Positions 1-7,475 of a stretch of 64,000 nt of DNA are shown here, in pieces (position 1 is the first letter of the stretch; each line of letters opens with the position of its first letter). The notes beneath the pieces were generated by a model, which saw nothing but the letters and a program-made list of their open reading frames with translations, ran no database searches and was not told where the DNA came from. Source of the stretch: Oligoflexus sp. (GTDB lineage Bacteria > Bdellovibrionota_B > Oligoflexia > Oligoflexales > Oligoflexaceae); the NCBI RefSeq assembly GCF_035712445.1, contig NZ_DASTAT010000095.1:1-64000 (forward strand), written 5' to 3'. The position numbers were made by a program, and so were the translations under genes.

Positions 1-601
1 CGAACATATAGTCCTCCTGCAGGGCGATAATACGCTGCATCGCTTTCTCGACGAAGACGCCTTGTCCCAGCGCGGCGACGCTATCAAGGTTGCGATTGAT
101 GTAAGCGGCGAGGTTGAAGCCATACCAGAAAAGCGCGGGAACGTCATCGCGCGAAAGGGCGTCGAAGCAGTTGTTCACCTCAGTGGCCACTTTTATCGAC
201 TTTTCACAGGCCTTTTCCGACAGGCGTAAGGCTTTCTCACCATAGGCTATGCCGCGGCCCAGAAGACGATTCACCCGGACGCGCACAAGGTCTTCCTGCT
301 GAAGATCGGGTTCATCCAGCAAGGGGTCGATGAAACCGAAGGTGTAACTTCCATACATTTGAGAGAGGAGGGTGAGCAGCGTGATGTTTTCCGGATCACT
401 TTCCAGCATCGCTTCCAGCAACTTGATGTTCGCTGGCATGGATTGCTTGACCAGTTCCAGATCATCGTCGCGCTCGAAGGCTGGAACGCCTGCCTGGACA
501 ACGTCCGTGACCTCACGAATCGCCATGGTTCGGACCGAACATTGGCAAAGGAGGACTGCAAAAAGCGCGACTATCGAGAAATTCGCCATACGCATGTTCA
601 T
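1..601 (-). CDS. TRAP transporter TatT-type lipoprotein (partial, runs off left edge)
   Basis: The minus-strand frame reads about 200 residues from the ATG at 601 and leaves the window before a stop. After a hydrophobic N-terminus (VALFAVLLCQC) come the TPR-like segments of the TatT family: LPANIK-like 'MPANIKLLEAMLESDP', 'LLTLLSQMYGSYTFGF', a later 'GIAYGEKALRLSEKAC' and 'PALFWYGFNLAAYI'. TatT is the helical periplasmic T component that works with some TRAP substrate-binding proteins. A GAGGTG site lies about 8 bases before the ATG at 601; in-frame ATGs at 595 and 589 are alternatives. The lipobox is non-canonical (LLCQC), so lipidation is plausible but unproven. Whether TRAP genes follow cannot be seen from here. 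Confidence 0.72.
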   Translation of the reverse strand, partial: MNMRMANFSIVALFAVLLCQCSVRTMAIREVTDVVQAGVPAFERDDDLELVKQSMPANIKLLEAMLESDPENITLLTLLSQMYGSYTFGFIDPLLDEPDLQQEDLVRVRVNRLLGRGIAYGEKALRLSEKACEKSIKVATEVNNCFDALSRDDVPALFWYGFNLAAYINRNLDSVAALGQGVFVEKAMQRIIALQEDYMF

Positions 602-706
602 ACCCGTGCACCTCAACCAGAAGTGAGACCGTGTCTCTGACCAAAGGAATTGTCAATTATATTAACGGAAAAGGTGCGGCCTCGCAGCCGGAAATGGGGC
701 AGGGCC

Positions 707-734
707 AAAAAAAAGAGAGCCCTTAAGTGGGCTC
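707..734 (-). terminator. Rho-independent terminator after the AraC-type regulator
   Basis: A 6-bp stem (GAGCCC at 717-722, GGGCTC at 729-734) has an A8 run on its left at 707-714, which becomes a U run in a minus-strand transcript. It sits 66 bases beyond the stop of the AraC-type gene and upstream of the TatT gene. Confidence 0.7.
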
Positions 735-799
735 CCCTGTGAGATACGAGAAATTCGATGGGATCAAGAGAGGACTTTGAACGGATAATGTCCGCCTGA

Positions 800-1306
800 T
801 TAAACAGGGGTCGATTGTTTGAAGGACGCCTTGTAGCGCTCCAAAGAACCGGTCACAACCCGATCGAAGGCATCATAGAGTTCCTGCTGCAGACGCTGCA
901 CGTCGCGCGGGCCCGTAGGTTCGCGGTTCAGGTTCTTGAGCAAAGCCGATGGCGTTTGCTGGAACGTCTTGCGGAAGAAGCGCGAGAAGTGCTGTGGACT
1001 GTTGAAACCGCAGAGGGTCAACACATCCATCAAGGGAAGACCAAGGTCCATTTCAATGACGTCCTTGGCCAGGTGAGCCCGGAACGACCACAGCCAACGC
1101 ATGGGCGCTTGCTTGTAGTGCTTATGAAAGAGACGGGTCAGTGCGAATTTGGAAATTTTGACCGCATCGGACATGTTTTCCAAAGTCATGTCCTCACCAA
1201 TGTTGGCTATGATATAGCGATCCAGGATTTCCATGAGTCGCGGGGCGTTCTCTTCACGCAACTCAGCTTGGGATGCGGGTGTGGTCAAGGTTTCGGCGTA
1301 CAGCAT
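800..1306 (-). CDS. AraC-family transcriptional regulator, HTH-only
   Basis: This 168-residue protein is essentially only the AraC/XylS DNA-binding domain. The first helix-turn-helix is near residues 41-62 (TLENMSDAVKISKFALTRLF) and the second near 90-112, ending in the typical FNSPQHFSRFFRKTFQQTP signature. There is no N-terminal cupin or other effector domain, so it may act like the short MarA/SoxS-type regulators, controlled by its own level, or need a partner; this is inference. The start is supported by GGAG 7 bases upstream and by a good sigma70-like promoter at 1356-1384. A terminator at 707-734 closes the unit, so the gene is monocistronic. About 45 residues follow the HTH and have no known motif. 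Confidence 0.85.
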   Translation of the reverse strand: MLYAETLTTPASQAELREENAPRLMEILDRYIIANIGEDMTLENMSDAVKISKFALTRLFHKHYKQAPMRWLWSFRAHLAKDVIEMDLGLPLMDVLTLCGFNSPQHFSRFFRKTFQQTPSALLKNLNREPTGPRDVQRLQQELYDAFDRVVTGSLERYKASFKQSTPV

Positions 1307-1355
1307 AGGTCGGCTCCACTGAGTAAGTTTGCCCGGGATCGGGCAGGTGAGTCAC

Positions 1356-1384
1356 TTTATACATACGTCAGATTTCCCAGTCAA
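1356..1384 (-). promoter_or_regulatory. sigma70-like promoter of the AraC-type gene
   Basis: On the minus strand TTGACT (1384-1379) and TATAAA (1361-1356) are separated by exactly 17 bases. It lies 50 bases upstream of the AraC-type start codon. Confidence 0.65.
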
Positions 1385-1450
1385 GTACTTTTGGTAAAAA
1401 ATAAAAAACCAATGATTTCAGCCATCTTATCCCTTACCGCAAGCCCAGAC

Positions 1451-1480
1451 TTGCCGGTCTTGAAAAGTGCATGCTAGATA
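1451..1480 (+). promoter_or_regulatory. possible promoter of the SpoIID-like gene
   Basis: TTGCCG (1451-1456) and TAGATA (1475-1480) are 18 bases apart and 33 bases upstream of the favoured ATG. The match is weak. Confidence 0.3.
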
Positions 1481-1513
1481 GGCAGGCACTGGAGTCAGAC
1501 CGAGGTGAATGTC

Positions 1514-2857
1514 ATGAAGCAATTGGTAATCAAGGCCTGCGCAATCATCGCGTTAGCCAACGCAAACACCGGACGGGCTGCTGCTGTTGATGATGGTTCT
1601 TCTGTGATGCTGGAGTTGGGTTCGCAGCGTATAACGTCGCAATCTGTGATTCGTGTTAAGGTTTTCCCCCATGACAGGGCTTATCCCCCCCATGGGCTGG
1701 ATAGCGTCCGGGATCAGATTACGATCCGCGCCGAGCGTCCATGTTCTATATATAACGCCAGCCCCGACCGGGCTGTCGCTCAGGGCGCTGCAACCGCCAA
1801 AGAGCCTGTTATTGCTCTGAATGCGGCTGAAATGCAGCACCCCGTCATGGTCCATTGCCCAGGCGGATTCAAGCTGGAGCGCAAGGGCGCCGGCGGAGCC
1901 CCGAATTATACCTATGAAGGCCGCCTTTACGTGCGCCCTGTCACAGGCAACTCGGGCGCCCGGGAACTCGAAGCCATCAATTTAATCAATTTTCGCGATT
2001 ACTTACGGGGCGTTGTCCCGTCGGAAGTCTATCGCGAGTGGGCCATGGAAGCCCTGAAGACCCAGGCTGTGGCGGCCCGCACCTATGCGGTCTATCACCT
2101 TGTCTATGCTCGTCGCTTTGAATCGGGGCGTCTTTGGGATGTGGATGACACCATCCAGTTCCAGGCCTATACCGGCACCTCCCTGATTTCTGAGCGCACC
2201 GACATCGCCGTGCGTGAGACCGACGGTCAGATCCTGACCTATCATGGCAAAGTTATTCAGGCTTACTATCATGCGGATAGCGGCGGGCAGACCGAGGAAG
2301 CCCTGGCCGTCTGGAGTCAGTCCGTGCCCTTCACTGTGGCCCGTCCTGAAGCCAGCGATATGAACCTGAATAAGACCATGTGGGAAAAGAGCTTTTCACT
2401 GGCCGCCCTGACCCAGGATTTACATGCATCGGGCAGTCTGGAAGGGGATCGCAGCGTCCGCAATATCGTGGTTCCCATGGTGGGCCGCACGCCGACCGGC
2501 CGTGTTCGTTCACTGGCGATCATCGACCAGAAAGGCCGTTACAAACTCATTTCCGTGAACGCTTTCAAACGCACCGTCGCTGGTCTTCCTTCGAATCTTT
2601 TCACGATCGAACGCGCCCGCCAGCCAGGACAGTTCGTGGTGAAAGGCCTTGGCAATGGCCACGGCGTCGGCATGAGCCAGATGGGGGCTGCGGCTCTTGC
2701 GGCTCAGCGCGCCTGGACCTATAAGCAGATTCTTGATTACTACTATGTGCGCACCACTCTTTGCTCACTCGATGGCGAGAAAAAAGCTCTTCCCGATTGC
2801 GGTAAGGAATCGGAAAAATACGCGGCCGATCGCGCGCTGCGTGGACCCGCTACGTGA
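1514..2857 (+). CDS. SpoIID/LytB-domain protein (probable secreted peptidoglycan lytic enzyme)
   Basis: SpoIID/LytB proteins cleave glycan strands stripped of stem peptides, releasing them during sporulation or cell-wall remodelling. The C-terminal two thirds carry the family blocks: 'INFRDYLRGVVPSEV' followed by 'WAMEALKTQAVAARTYA' (with the catalytic-type Glu), 'YYHADSGGQTE' and 'GLGNGHGVGMSQMGA' near residue 380. An N-terminal hydrophobic stretch ending in GRAAA suggests Sec export. I place the start at the ATG at 1514 because GAGGTG at 1502-1507 is correctly spaced for it; a GTG at 1505 overlaps that site. The gene is monocistronic with a good terminator behind it. A non-sporulating diderm would use such a protein in cell-wall turnover (inference). 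Confidence 0.88.
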   Translation: MKQLVIKACAIIALANANTGRAAAVDDGSSVMLELGSQRITSQSVIRVKVFPHDRAYPPHGLDSVRDQITIRAERPCSIYNASPDRAVAQGAATAKEPVIALNAAEMQHPVMVHCPGGFKLERKGAGGAPNYTYEGRLYVRPVTGNSGARELEAINLINFRDYLRGVVPSEVYREWAMEALKTQAVAARTYAVYHLVYARRFESGRLWDVDDTIQFQAYTGTSLISERTDIAVRETDGQILTYHGKVIQAYYHADSGGQTEEALAVWSQSVPFTVARPEASDMNLNKTMWEKSFSLAALTQDLHASGSLEGDRSVRNIVVPMVGRTPTGRVRSLAIIDQKGRYKLISVNAFKRTVAGLPSNLFTIERARQPGQFVVKGLGNGHGVGMSQMGAAALAAQRAWTYKQILDYYYVRTTLCSLDGEKKALPDCGKESEKYAADRALRGPAT

Positions 2858-2870
2858 TTGCGCGAAAACA

Positions 2871-2911
2871 AGCACGGATTCCGTAAAACGGGGTTCCGTG
2901 CTTTTGCTTTT
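2871..2911 (+). terminator. Rho-independent terminator after the SpoIID-like gene
   Basis: AGCACGGA (2871-2878) pairs with TCCGTGCT (2895-2902), with additional CCGT/ACGG pairing in the loop, followed by TTTTGCTTTT. Confidence 0.8.
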
Positions 2912-3012
2912 CGCCAATGAACTTCATGGGATGAAATTCAATATCCCTGGCCATTTCCTTGCAATGCCTCCCTCAAGCCTTCACGGCTCCACCTTGGTTA
3001 GGGGGAAAGCGC

Positions 3013-3423
3013 ATGGCCTGGTATGAATGGAACAAGAGCCTCGATATTCACGTCACGGAAATGAACGACGAGCATAAGGTTCTGATCGACCTTATGAACC
3101 GACTCCATGACGAAGCCGCAGCCAGCAAACCCAAAGATATTCTACAGCTGACTTTTCAAGAACTGGTGACCTACACCCGCCGCCACTTCCAGGACGAAGA
3201 AAATTACATGTATTCCATCAACTATCCGGGGCTGCCCACGCATAGGCTGATACATGCGAAGCTTCTGACCCAGCTTGATGGGCATTATGAAGCCTTCGTG
3301 AACGGTGATGGCACTGTGAGCGTCGCGCTGTTCGATTTTCTGAAGATGTGGCTTAATGCTCATATTCGCGGCATTGATATTCAATACGGAGAGCACGGGC
3401 AGAGCGTGCGGAGGACGGCTTAA
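3013..3423 (+). CDS. bacteriohemerythrin
   Basis: A 136-residue single-domain hemerythrin, a non-heme di-iron protein that binds O2 reversibly and is often used for oxygen storage or sensing. It begins MAWYEWNKSLDIHV and shows the family's ligand pattern: His in DIHVTEMNDEHK, His and Glu in HFQDEENYM, the paired His in HRLIHAKL, and the last His/Asp in HIRGIDIQYG. The ATG at 3013 follows a GGGGGAAAG site; an in-frame ATG at 2959 would add 18 residues with no hemerythrin character. It ends tail-to-tail with the sensor kinase, overlapping its stop by four bases. Iron-ligand completeness suggests it is functional. Confidence 0.92.
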   Translation: MAWYEWNKSLDIHVTEMNDEHKVLIDLMNRLHDEAAASKPKDILQLTFQELVTYTRRHFQDEENYMYSINYPGLPTHRLIHAKLLTQLDGHYEAFVNGDGTVSVALFDFLKMWLNAHIRGIDIQYGEHGQSVRRTA

Positions 3424-4892
3424 GCCTGCTGCTGCATGGGGCGGAGCGGCAACTGCAGATCGAACTTGGTGTGCGAGGACGCAGGATCAAGACGCAGATC
3501 CCCGCCGTGGCGTTTGGCGATCGAAAGGGAAATGCTGAGGCCCAGGCCGGTTCCCTTGCCCAATTCCTTGGTGGTGAAGAAAGGTTCCATGATCCGATCG
3601 GCGAGCGCAGGAGGAATGCCGCTGCCCGAGTCGATCACCGAGAGCGTGAAGCGTTCGGCTTCGCGACGACCTATCAACTGTATCCAGGGGTTTTCCTGCT
3701 TATCCACAGCGTCGCAGGCATTGCTCAAAAGATTAAAAAGAACCTGGGAAAGCTCGACTTCGTTGGCGTAAAGCATCACGTCCTCAGGCACATCGACCAC
3801 GAGTTTGATGCCGGCCCTGCGAATTTTTTCCTCACAAAGTCCCATCACCTCATCAATCAGCTGCCGCACGCGAAATTGCGAGCGTGGTGTGTTGGTGCCA
3901 TCCCGCGAAAGTTTGCGCAGACTGTTGACGACTTGGGCGATGCGATCGCCGGTGGAAAGAATCTGCTGGGTGCAACGCTGCACCTGGTCCAGATTCTGGC
4001 GACCGAGTTCCCGCGACAGCCTTTGCGCCGAGGCCATGATGATGGCCAGCGGATTATTGATTTCATGGGCAATGCCGCCCGCCATTTCCCCAAGACTGGC
4101 CAGACGCGCGGATTGAATCGCACTGATGCGCTGCGTTTCCAGTTCGCGTTCTGTGGCCTGCAGGCGCTGGGCGTTCTGTTCGTGATGACGGTCGAGTTCG
4201 CTGATCACGATATTCAAACTCGTGACGAGGGAATCCAGCTCATCAGTTTTGGTCGAGCGCCGCTTCAGCTGCAGCGTGTGACCGGAACGGAATCCATTTT
4301 TGCGGTAGTATTCCAGATAATGAGCCACATGAACGAGATGCCGGGTCACGTAATTCTGAAAAATGGCGAGAATGATGAGCGATATCAGAAGGGTCTTGAT
4401 CCCCTGCATGATGAAGATCACCTGAAGTTTTTCCATGAGGCGTTCGATGATGTTGATCTTGGACGCCTTGACGGTCAGGAAGCCCACGATCCGCGGCGGC
4501 TCAGGATTCTGCTGCAGATTCAGATTATAGCGCCGGGTGACCTTGGGCTCGGCGATCAAAGTTTCCCACCATGATCCGGGCCCTGGATGCGACGGCCTTT
4601 GCATGATGTAGAGCGGCGATCCATCAATATCGCTGACTGTGACTTCGATAAAGTCGCCGGTCGCAACAATCCCGTCCAGAAATTTCCGGATTTGACCGTC
4701 ATCGAAGCTCCATACCGCGGCGCTCAGTGGGTTCAGCGTCAGACGTTCCAGCTGATTGAAGGCATTTTCGAGAAGTCCCAGTTCGGAGCGGTAGTCGAGG
4801 TAAAGGTTGATGCAGGTCAGGACAGTGGTGATAAGCGTCGAAGTCGCTAATATCAGGGATAGTATTCTTCGCGAAAGGGCGTGTGACCCCAT
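3420..4892 (-). CDS. membrane sensor histidine kinase (orphan)
   Basis: A 490-residue two-component sensor kinase. TM1 spans about 10-30, a periplasmic sensing region about 31-155, TM2 about 157-179, then a HAMP-like linker and a coiled coil (about 225-265). The HisKA phospho-acceptor is H276 in GGIAHEINNPLAI, a NtrB/HAMP-type kinase signature. The ATP-binding domain has all boxes: N (LFNLLSNACDAV), G1 (DSGSGIPP), F (MEPFFTTK), G2 (GKGTGLGLS). No response regulator is adjacent; the nearest receivers are at 20.3 and 50.3 kb. The N-terminal domain is not recognised and the signal is unknown. It is convergent with the hemerythrin gene, so a redox link is only a guess. Confidence 0.9.
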   Translation of the reverse strand: MGSHALSRRILSLILATSTLITTVLTCINLYLDYRSELGLLENAFNQLERLTLNPLSAAVWSFDDGQIRKFLDGIVATGDFIEVTVSDIDGSPLYIMQRPSHPGPGSWWETLIAEPKVTRRYNLNLQQNPEPPRIVGFLTVKASKINIIERLMEKLQVIFIMQGIKTLLISLIILAIFQNYVTRHLVHVAHYLEYYRKNGFRSGHTLQLKRRSTKTDELDSLVTSLNIVISELDRHHEQNAQRLQATERELETQRISAIQSARLASLGEMAGGIAHEINNPLAIIMASAQRLSRELGRQNLDQVQRCTQQILSTGDRIAQVVNSLRKLSRDGTNTPRSQFRVRQLIDEVMGLCEEKIRRAGIKLVVDVPEDVMLYANEVELSQVLFNLLSNACDAVDKQENPWIQLIGRREAERFTLSVIDSGSGIPPALADRIMEPFFTTKELGKGTGLGLSISLSIAKRHGGDLRLDPASSHTKFDLQLPLRPMQQQA

Positions 4893-5076
4893 AGTACCGA
4901 TTCCTATCTTGAACCACTCTTTTGTCCGGATGCTCCATTCTTACAGGAACCAATCCGTTCCTACGAACAGTTTTTTTTCGCGTCCTGCGCGCCTTGCAGG
5001 CCGTGAGATGCCGCGGCTCATCTTCCGCGCCAATTAAACTGTGCGATAGAATGAAAGGACCAACTCGCACGATCGG

Positions 5077-5682
5077 ATGCCCGGGATGATCCCTGCCCGT
5101 TTACGGTCCTTTTTAGAAATGATTTCAGTAGTCTGCCTGAACCTTGCGGTGCTGACTCCGGAGGCTCGTGCGGAACGGATGCTGGACCTGCAATTCTGGG
5201 CTCCTGAGACCTCGGCCCTGGCCTTGGGAGGACTCTGGGAGTTTCATGCAGAGACCCTTCTGGAACCGGCGGAAAGGCGGCTGGGATCCGATCTTCTGCT
5301 CGAGATCAGTCAGCCCTGGCGGGACTACCGGCCCCTTACGGGCGGCGTCCAGGAGCCTCTGGCCCGTGGCAGCTATGTCCTGCTGGTGAAAGGGTTGACG
5401 CCGCGGCCTGACGGCTATGCCGTAAAGCTTGCAAGTCTTCACAGCATGTCGCGGGTCATCGTCGCGCCGAAGTATGCGCCCGGGCGGGCTCAAAGGGTTC
5501 AAACGGCGAGTATTTTTACAGTTTTCCCCTTGCTGCGCTATTTTATGGATCAAAAGCTCCAGCTGGTTTTCAAACCGGAGACACGGGATGAAATCTGGAT
5601 GATCATCGTTCAGCGTTGGCAAGCCGCGCCTAATGCTTGGGGCAGCATCCCGCGTCTGCAGTTTGCCGAAAAAAATCCTTAG
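5077..5682 (+). CDS. secreted protein resembling a free-standing 7TMR-DISM extracellular domain
   Basis: 201 residues: a signal-like N-terminus (MISVVCLNLAVLTPEARA) followed by a domain with the look of the jelly-roll 7TMR-DISMED2 module: 'LDLQFWAPETSALALGGLWEF', 'LLEP', a W..Y/P block, 'ARGSYVLLVKGL' and 'YAVKLASLHSMSRVIVAP'. In typical receptors this module precedes seven membrane helices and a cyclase, kinase or GGDEF domain, but here the protein stops without any membrane or output part. It could be a truncated receptor or a soluble ligand-binding protein. The start is uncertain: AAGGA at about 5055 is too far from the ATG at 5077. It is divergent from the sensor kinase gene and overlaps the stop of the 5679-6014 gene. 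Confidence 0.55.
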   Translation: MPGMIPARLRSFLEMISVVCLNLAVLTPEARAERMLDLQFWAPETSALALGGLWEFHAETLLEPAERRLGSDLLLEISQPWRDYRPLTGGVQEPLARGSYVLLVKGLTPRPDGYAVKLASLHSMSRVIVAPKYAPGRAQRVQTASIFTVFPLLRYFMDQKLQLVFKPETRDEIWMIIVQRWQAAPNAWGSIPRLQFAEKNP

Positions 5683-6014
5683 CGCAGCAAAAGACAGCCG
5701 CGCCGTTCATCCTGAAATTTCGCGAGAGAGGGGAAAAGAGGAAGATTGGATCCGAGCCATTGATAGCTGCTCGTGACCTTCTTCTGCGCGGCATCGACTT
5801 TGAAGGCTGCATTCAAGGCAATATCGCGCGTCCATGCATTGCAGTTTTCTTCCGACCTTTCCAAAACGAAGAGGCAGGTGCAAACTTCCTTGGCGCGATA
5901 GCCGGTGCCGAGACTGAGAATATCGAGTATGCGCAGATCGGTGTAAGGGTCGGGCCAGAGCACAAGGGCCACGATCGCAAGCTGCGCGATGATGAGGGCG
6001 ATCCAGCGTTTCAT
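5679..6014 (-). CDS. small membrane-anchored protein of unknown function
   Basis: A 111-residue protein that I do not recognise. One hydrophobic segment (about residues 4-20, WIALIIAQLAIVALVLW) would serve as signal anchor, leaving roughly 90 residues outside the cytoplasm, with cysteines in the EVCTCLF and EENCNAW stretches and one near the C-terminus that could form disulfides. Its ATG overlaps the TGA of the serine hydrolase by four bases (ATGA), so the two are translationally coupled and probably act together. It could be a partner or inhibitor of the hydrolase; this is a guess from context only. Confidence 0.7.
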   Translation of the reverse strand: MKRWIALIIAQLAIVALVLWPDPYTDLRILDILSLGTGYRAKEVCTCLFVLERSEENCNAWTRDIALNAAFKVDAAQKKVTSSYQWLGSNLPLFPSLAKFQDERRGCLLLR

Positions 6015-7192
6015 AAAAACCCCTTGGCTTCACGCCAGCTGGCGAGCTGGGCGAAAAAATTATCCTCGGCCCAGAATTCCTCGGTCCGGTCGTTGGCAAA
6101 ACGGACGACCACCATATTCCAGGCTGGGATAACGTAGAGCCTTTGACCCCAATGACCCATCGCAATCAGAATGTTCACAGGTGCCCGCGAATATGGGGGA
6201 GCCTTGCCGCTCAAATCACTGGGAAGATTGATCCAGAAATGACGGCCGGTCTGGTCAGGCCAGGGCACCTTGCCTTTGATGCGATTCAGCACCGCTTCAG
6301 TCGGAGCCATCGAGAATTCGACCCAGGAGAGATTCGTGAAACCTGGAATGGTTCCCTTCATCGGCAGAAGAGCCTCGCCGGCAACACAGCCGTCATGCAG
6401 ATAGAGGGCGCCGAAACGTAGAAAATCCCGGGCCTTCATGTAGCCATAGGATGGACCGAAGTAGGTGCCCTCGGCATCGGCTTCCAGGACGGCCGAGGTG
6501 ATGCCCAGCGGATCGAAGAGTCGTTTCCAGGGCATGTCCTTATAATCGGGACCGTAGATGTTTTTCAGGACCAGGCTGAGAAATGCGGTGTCACCGCTCG
6601 AATAGGCCCAGTGACTGCCGGGACGAAAGCTGGGGCGATAGGGCAGCAGGGCCTTTTCAATGCTGCGGGGGCCAAGGCCATAAAGAAGATTGGTGATCGA
6701 GGACTGCTGGGGCAGAAGGTTTTCTTCGTAGGTTTCCTTCCAATTCAGTCCCGAGGAATAGCTGAGGAGATGGTCTATCTTCACGGTGTTGAGATGGGGA
6801 AAACGCGGCAGATAATCGGCTACGGATTTATTGGGATCGAGTTTGCCATCCGCCACCGCGATGCCGGCCAGGGCGTTGAAGATACTTTTCGTGCCGGACC
6901 AGAGCAGATGTTTCTTATCGGCGCCATAGCCGTTGAAATAGGCTTCCAGCTCGATCCTGTCTTGATAGGCGATGACCACGGCATCCGTTTGCCATTCCTT
7001 TTGAAAGGTCCCATCGGGCCTTGTGGGCTTTTGCATGAAGTCGATCAACTTTTGATCATGGGCATCGGGAGTGGGGGCTTGGGCGTCGGTCCATGCCTTG
7101 GGATCAAAACCTGGTTTCGTGCAGGGAACAGCCCGAAGAGGGCCGCTCATAAGGATAAACGCGAGGGGTATACCCAAGGAAAGCTTTCGCAT
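6011..7192 (-). CDS. exported serine hydrolase, beta-lactamase/class C PBP-like family
   Basis: A 393-residue protein with the class C beta-lactamase/penicillin-binding fold. The SxxK nucleophile motif is S99-G-T-K102 (LLWSGTKSIFN), the Tyr motif is YSSGDT at about 197, and a C-terminal GHWGQ occupies the place of the H/KxG motif. Such proteins are more often esterases, amidases or D-peptidases than true beta-lactamases. I chose the ATG at 7192 because it begins a clean signal peptide (MRKLSLGIPLAFILMSGPLRA); in-frame ATGs at 7237 and 7366 would add residues without signal character. No strong ribosome site is seen. It is the first gene of a two-gene operon with the small membrane protein downstream. 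Confidence 0.85.
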   Translation of the reverse strand: MRKLSLGIPLAFILMSGPLRAVPCTKPGFDPKAWTDAQAPTPDAHDQKLIDFMQKPTRPDGTFQKEWQTDAVVIAYQDRIELEAYFNGYGADKKHLLWSGTKSIFNALAGIAVADGKLDPNKSVADYLPRFPHLNTVKIDHLLSYSSGLNWKETYEENLLPQQSSITNLLYGLGPRSIEKALLPYRPSFRPGSHWAYSSGDTAFLSLVLKNIYGPDYKDMPWKRLFDPLGITSAVLEADAEGTYFGPSYGYMKARDFLRFGALYLHDGCVAGEALLPMKGTIPGFTNLSWVEFSMAPTEAVLNRIKGKVPWPDQTGRHFWINLPSDLSGKAPPYSRAPVNILIAMGHWGQRLYVIPAWNMVVVRFANDRTEEFWAEDNFFAQLASWREAKGFL

Positions 7193-7475
7193 GGCATCGC
7201 CGGCTAAGAAGTTTTTGATTTTCGTTATCCTCGGCATTATATCATGGAAAAAGAAAGGGCTGTAAGGCGTCCCTTGCAGCCCTGGAAAACTTTCAGCTTG
7301 CGATAAGTTTACCCGGAAGCCCGCCGTAGTCCTCGTCGCGCCCAGCGATCGGCAACTATTTTCCATTCACTTCCAGCTCCATTCGCCGAAGTCCCTCTGG
7401 TATCACCTTAAGGGTATAACGCTAGACGTGGCAACGTGAAAGATCAACAATCACGGTGCTTTAGGGATAGAGGGT

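Noticed and set aside
271..561. Minus-strand open frame of 96 codons
   Set aside because: It is a different frame of the TatT region; the frame starting at 601 has the TatT motifs, a ribosome site and a signal-like N-terminus.
3471..4574. Long plus-strand open frame opposite the sensor kinase
   Set aside because: The minus strand encodes complete HisKA and ATPase motifs; the plus frame has no family character.
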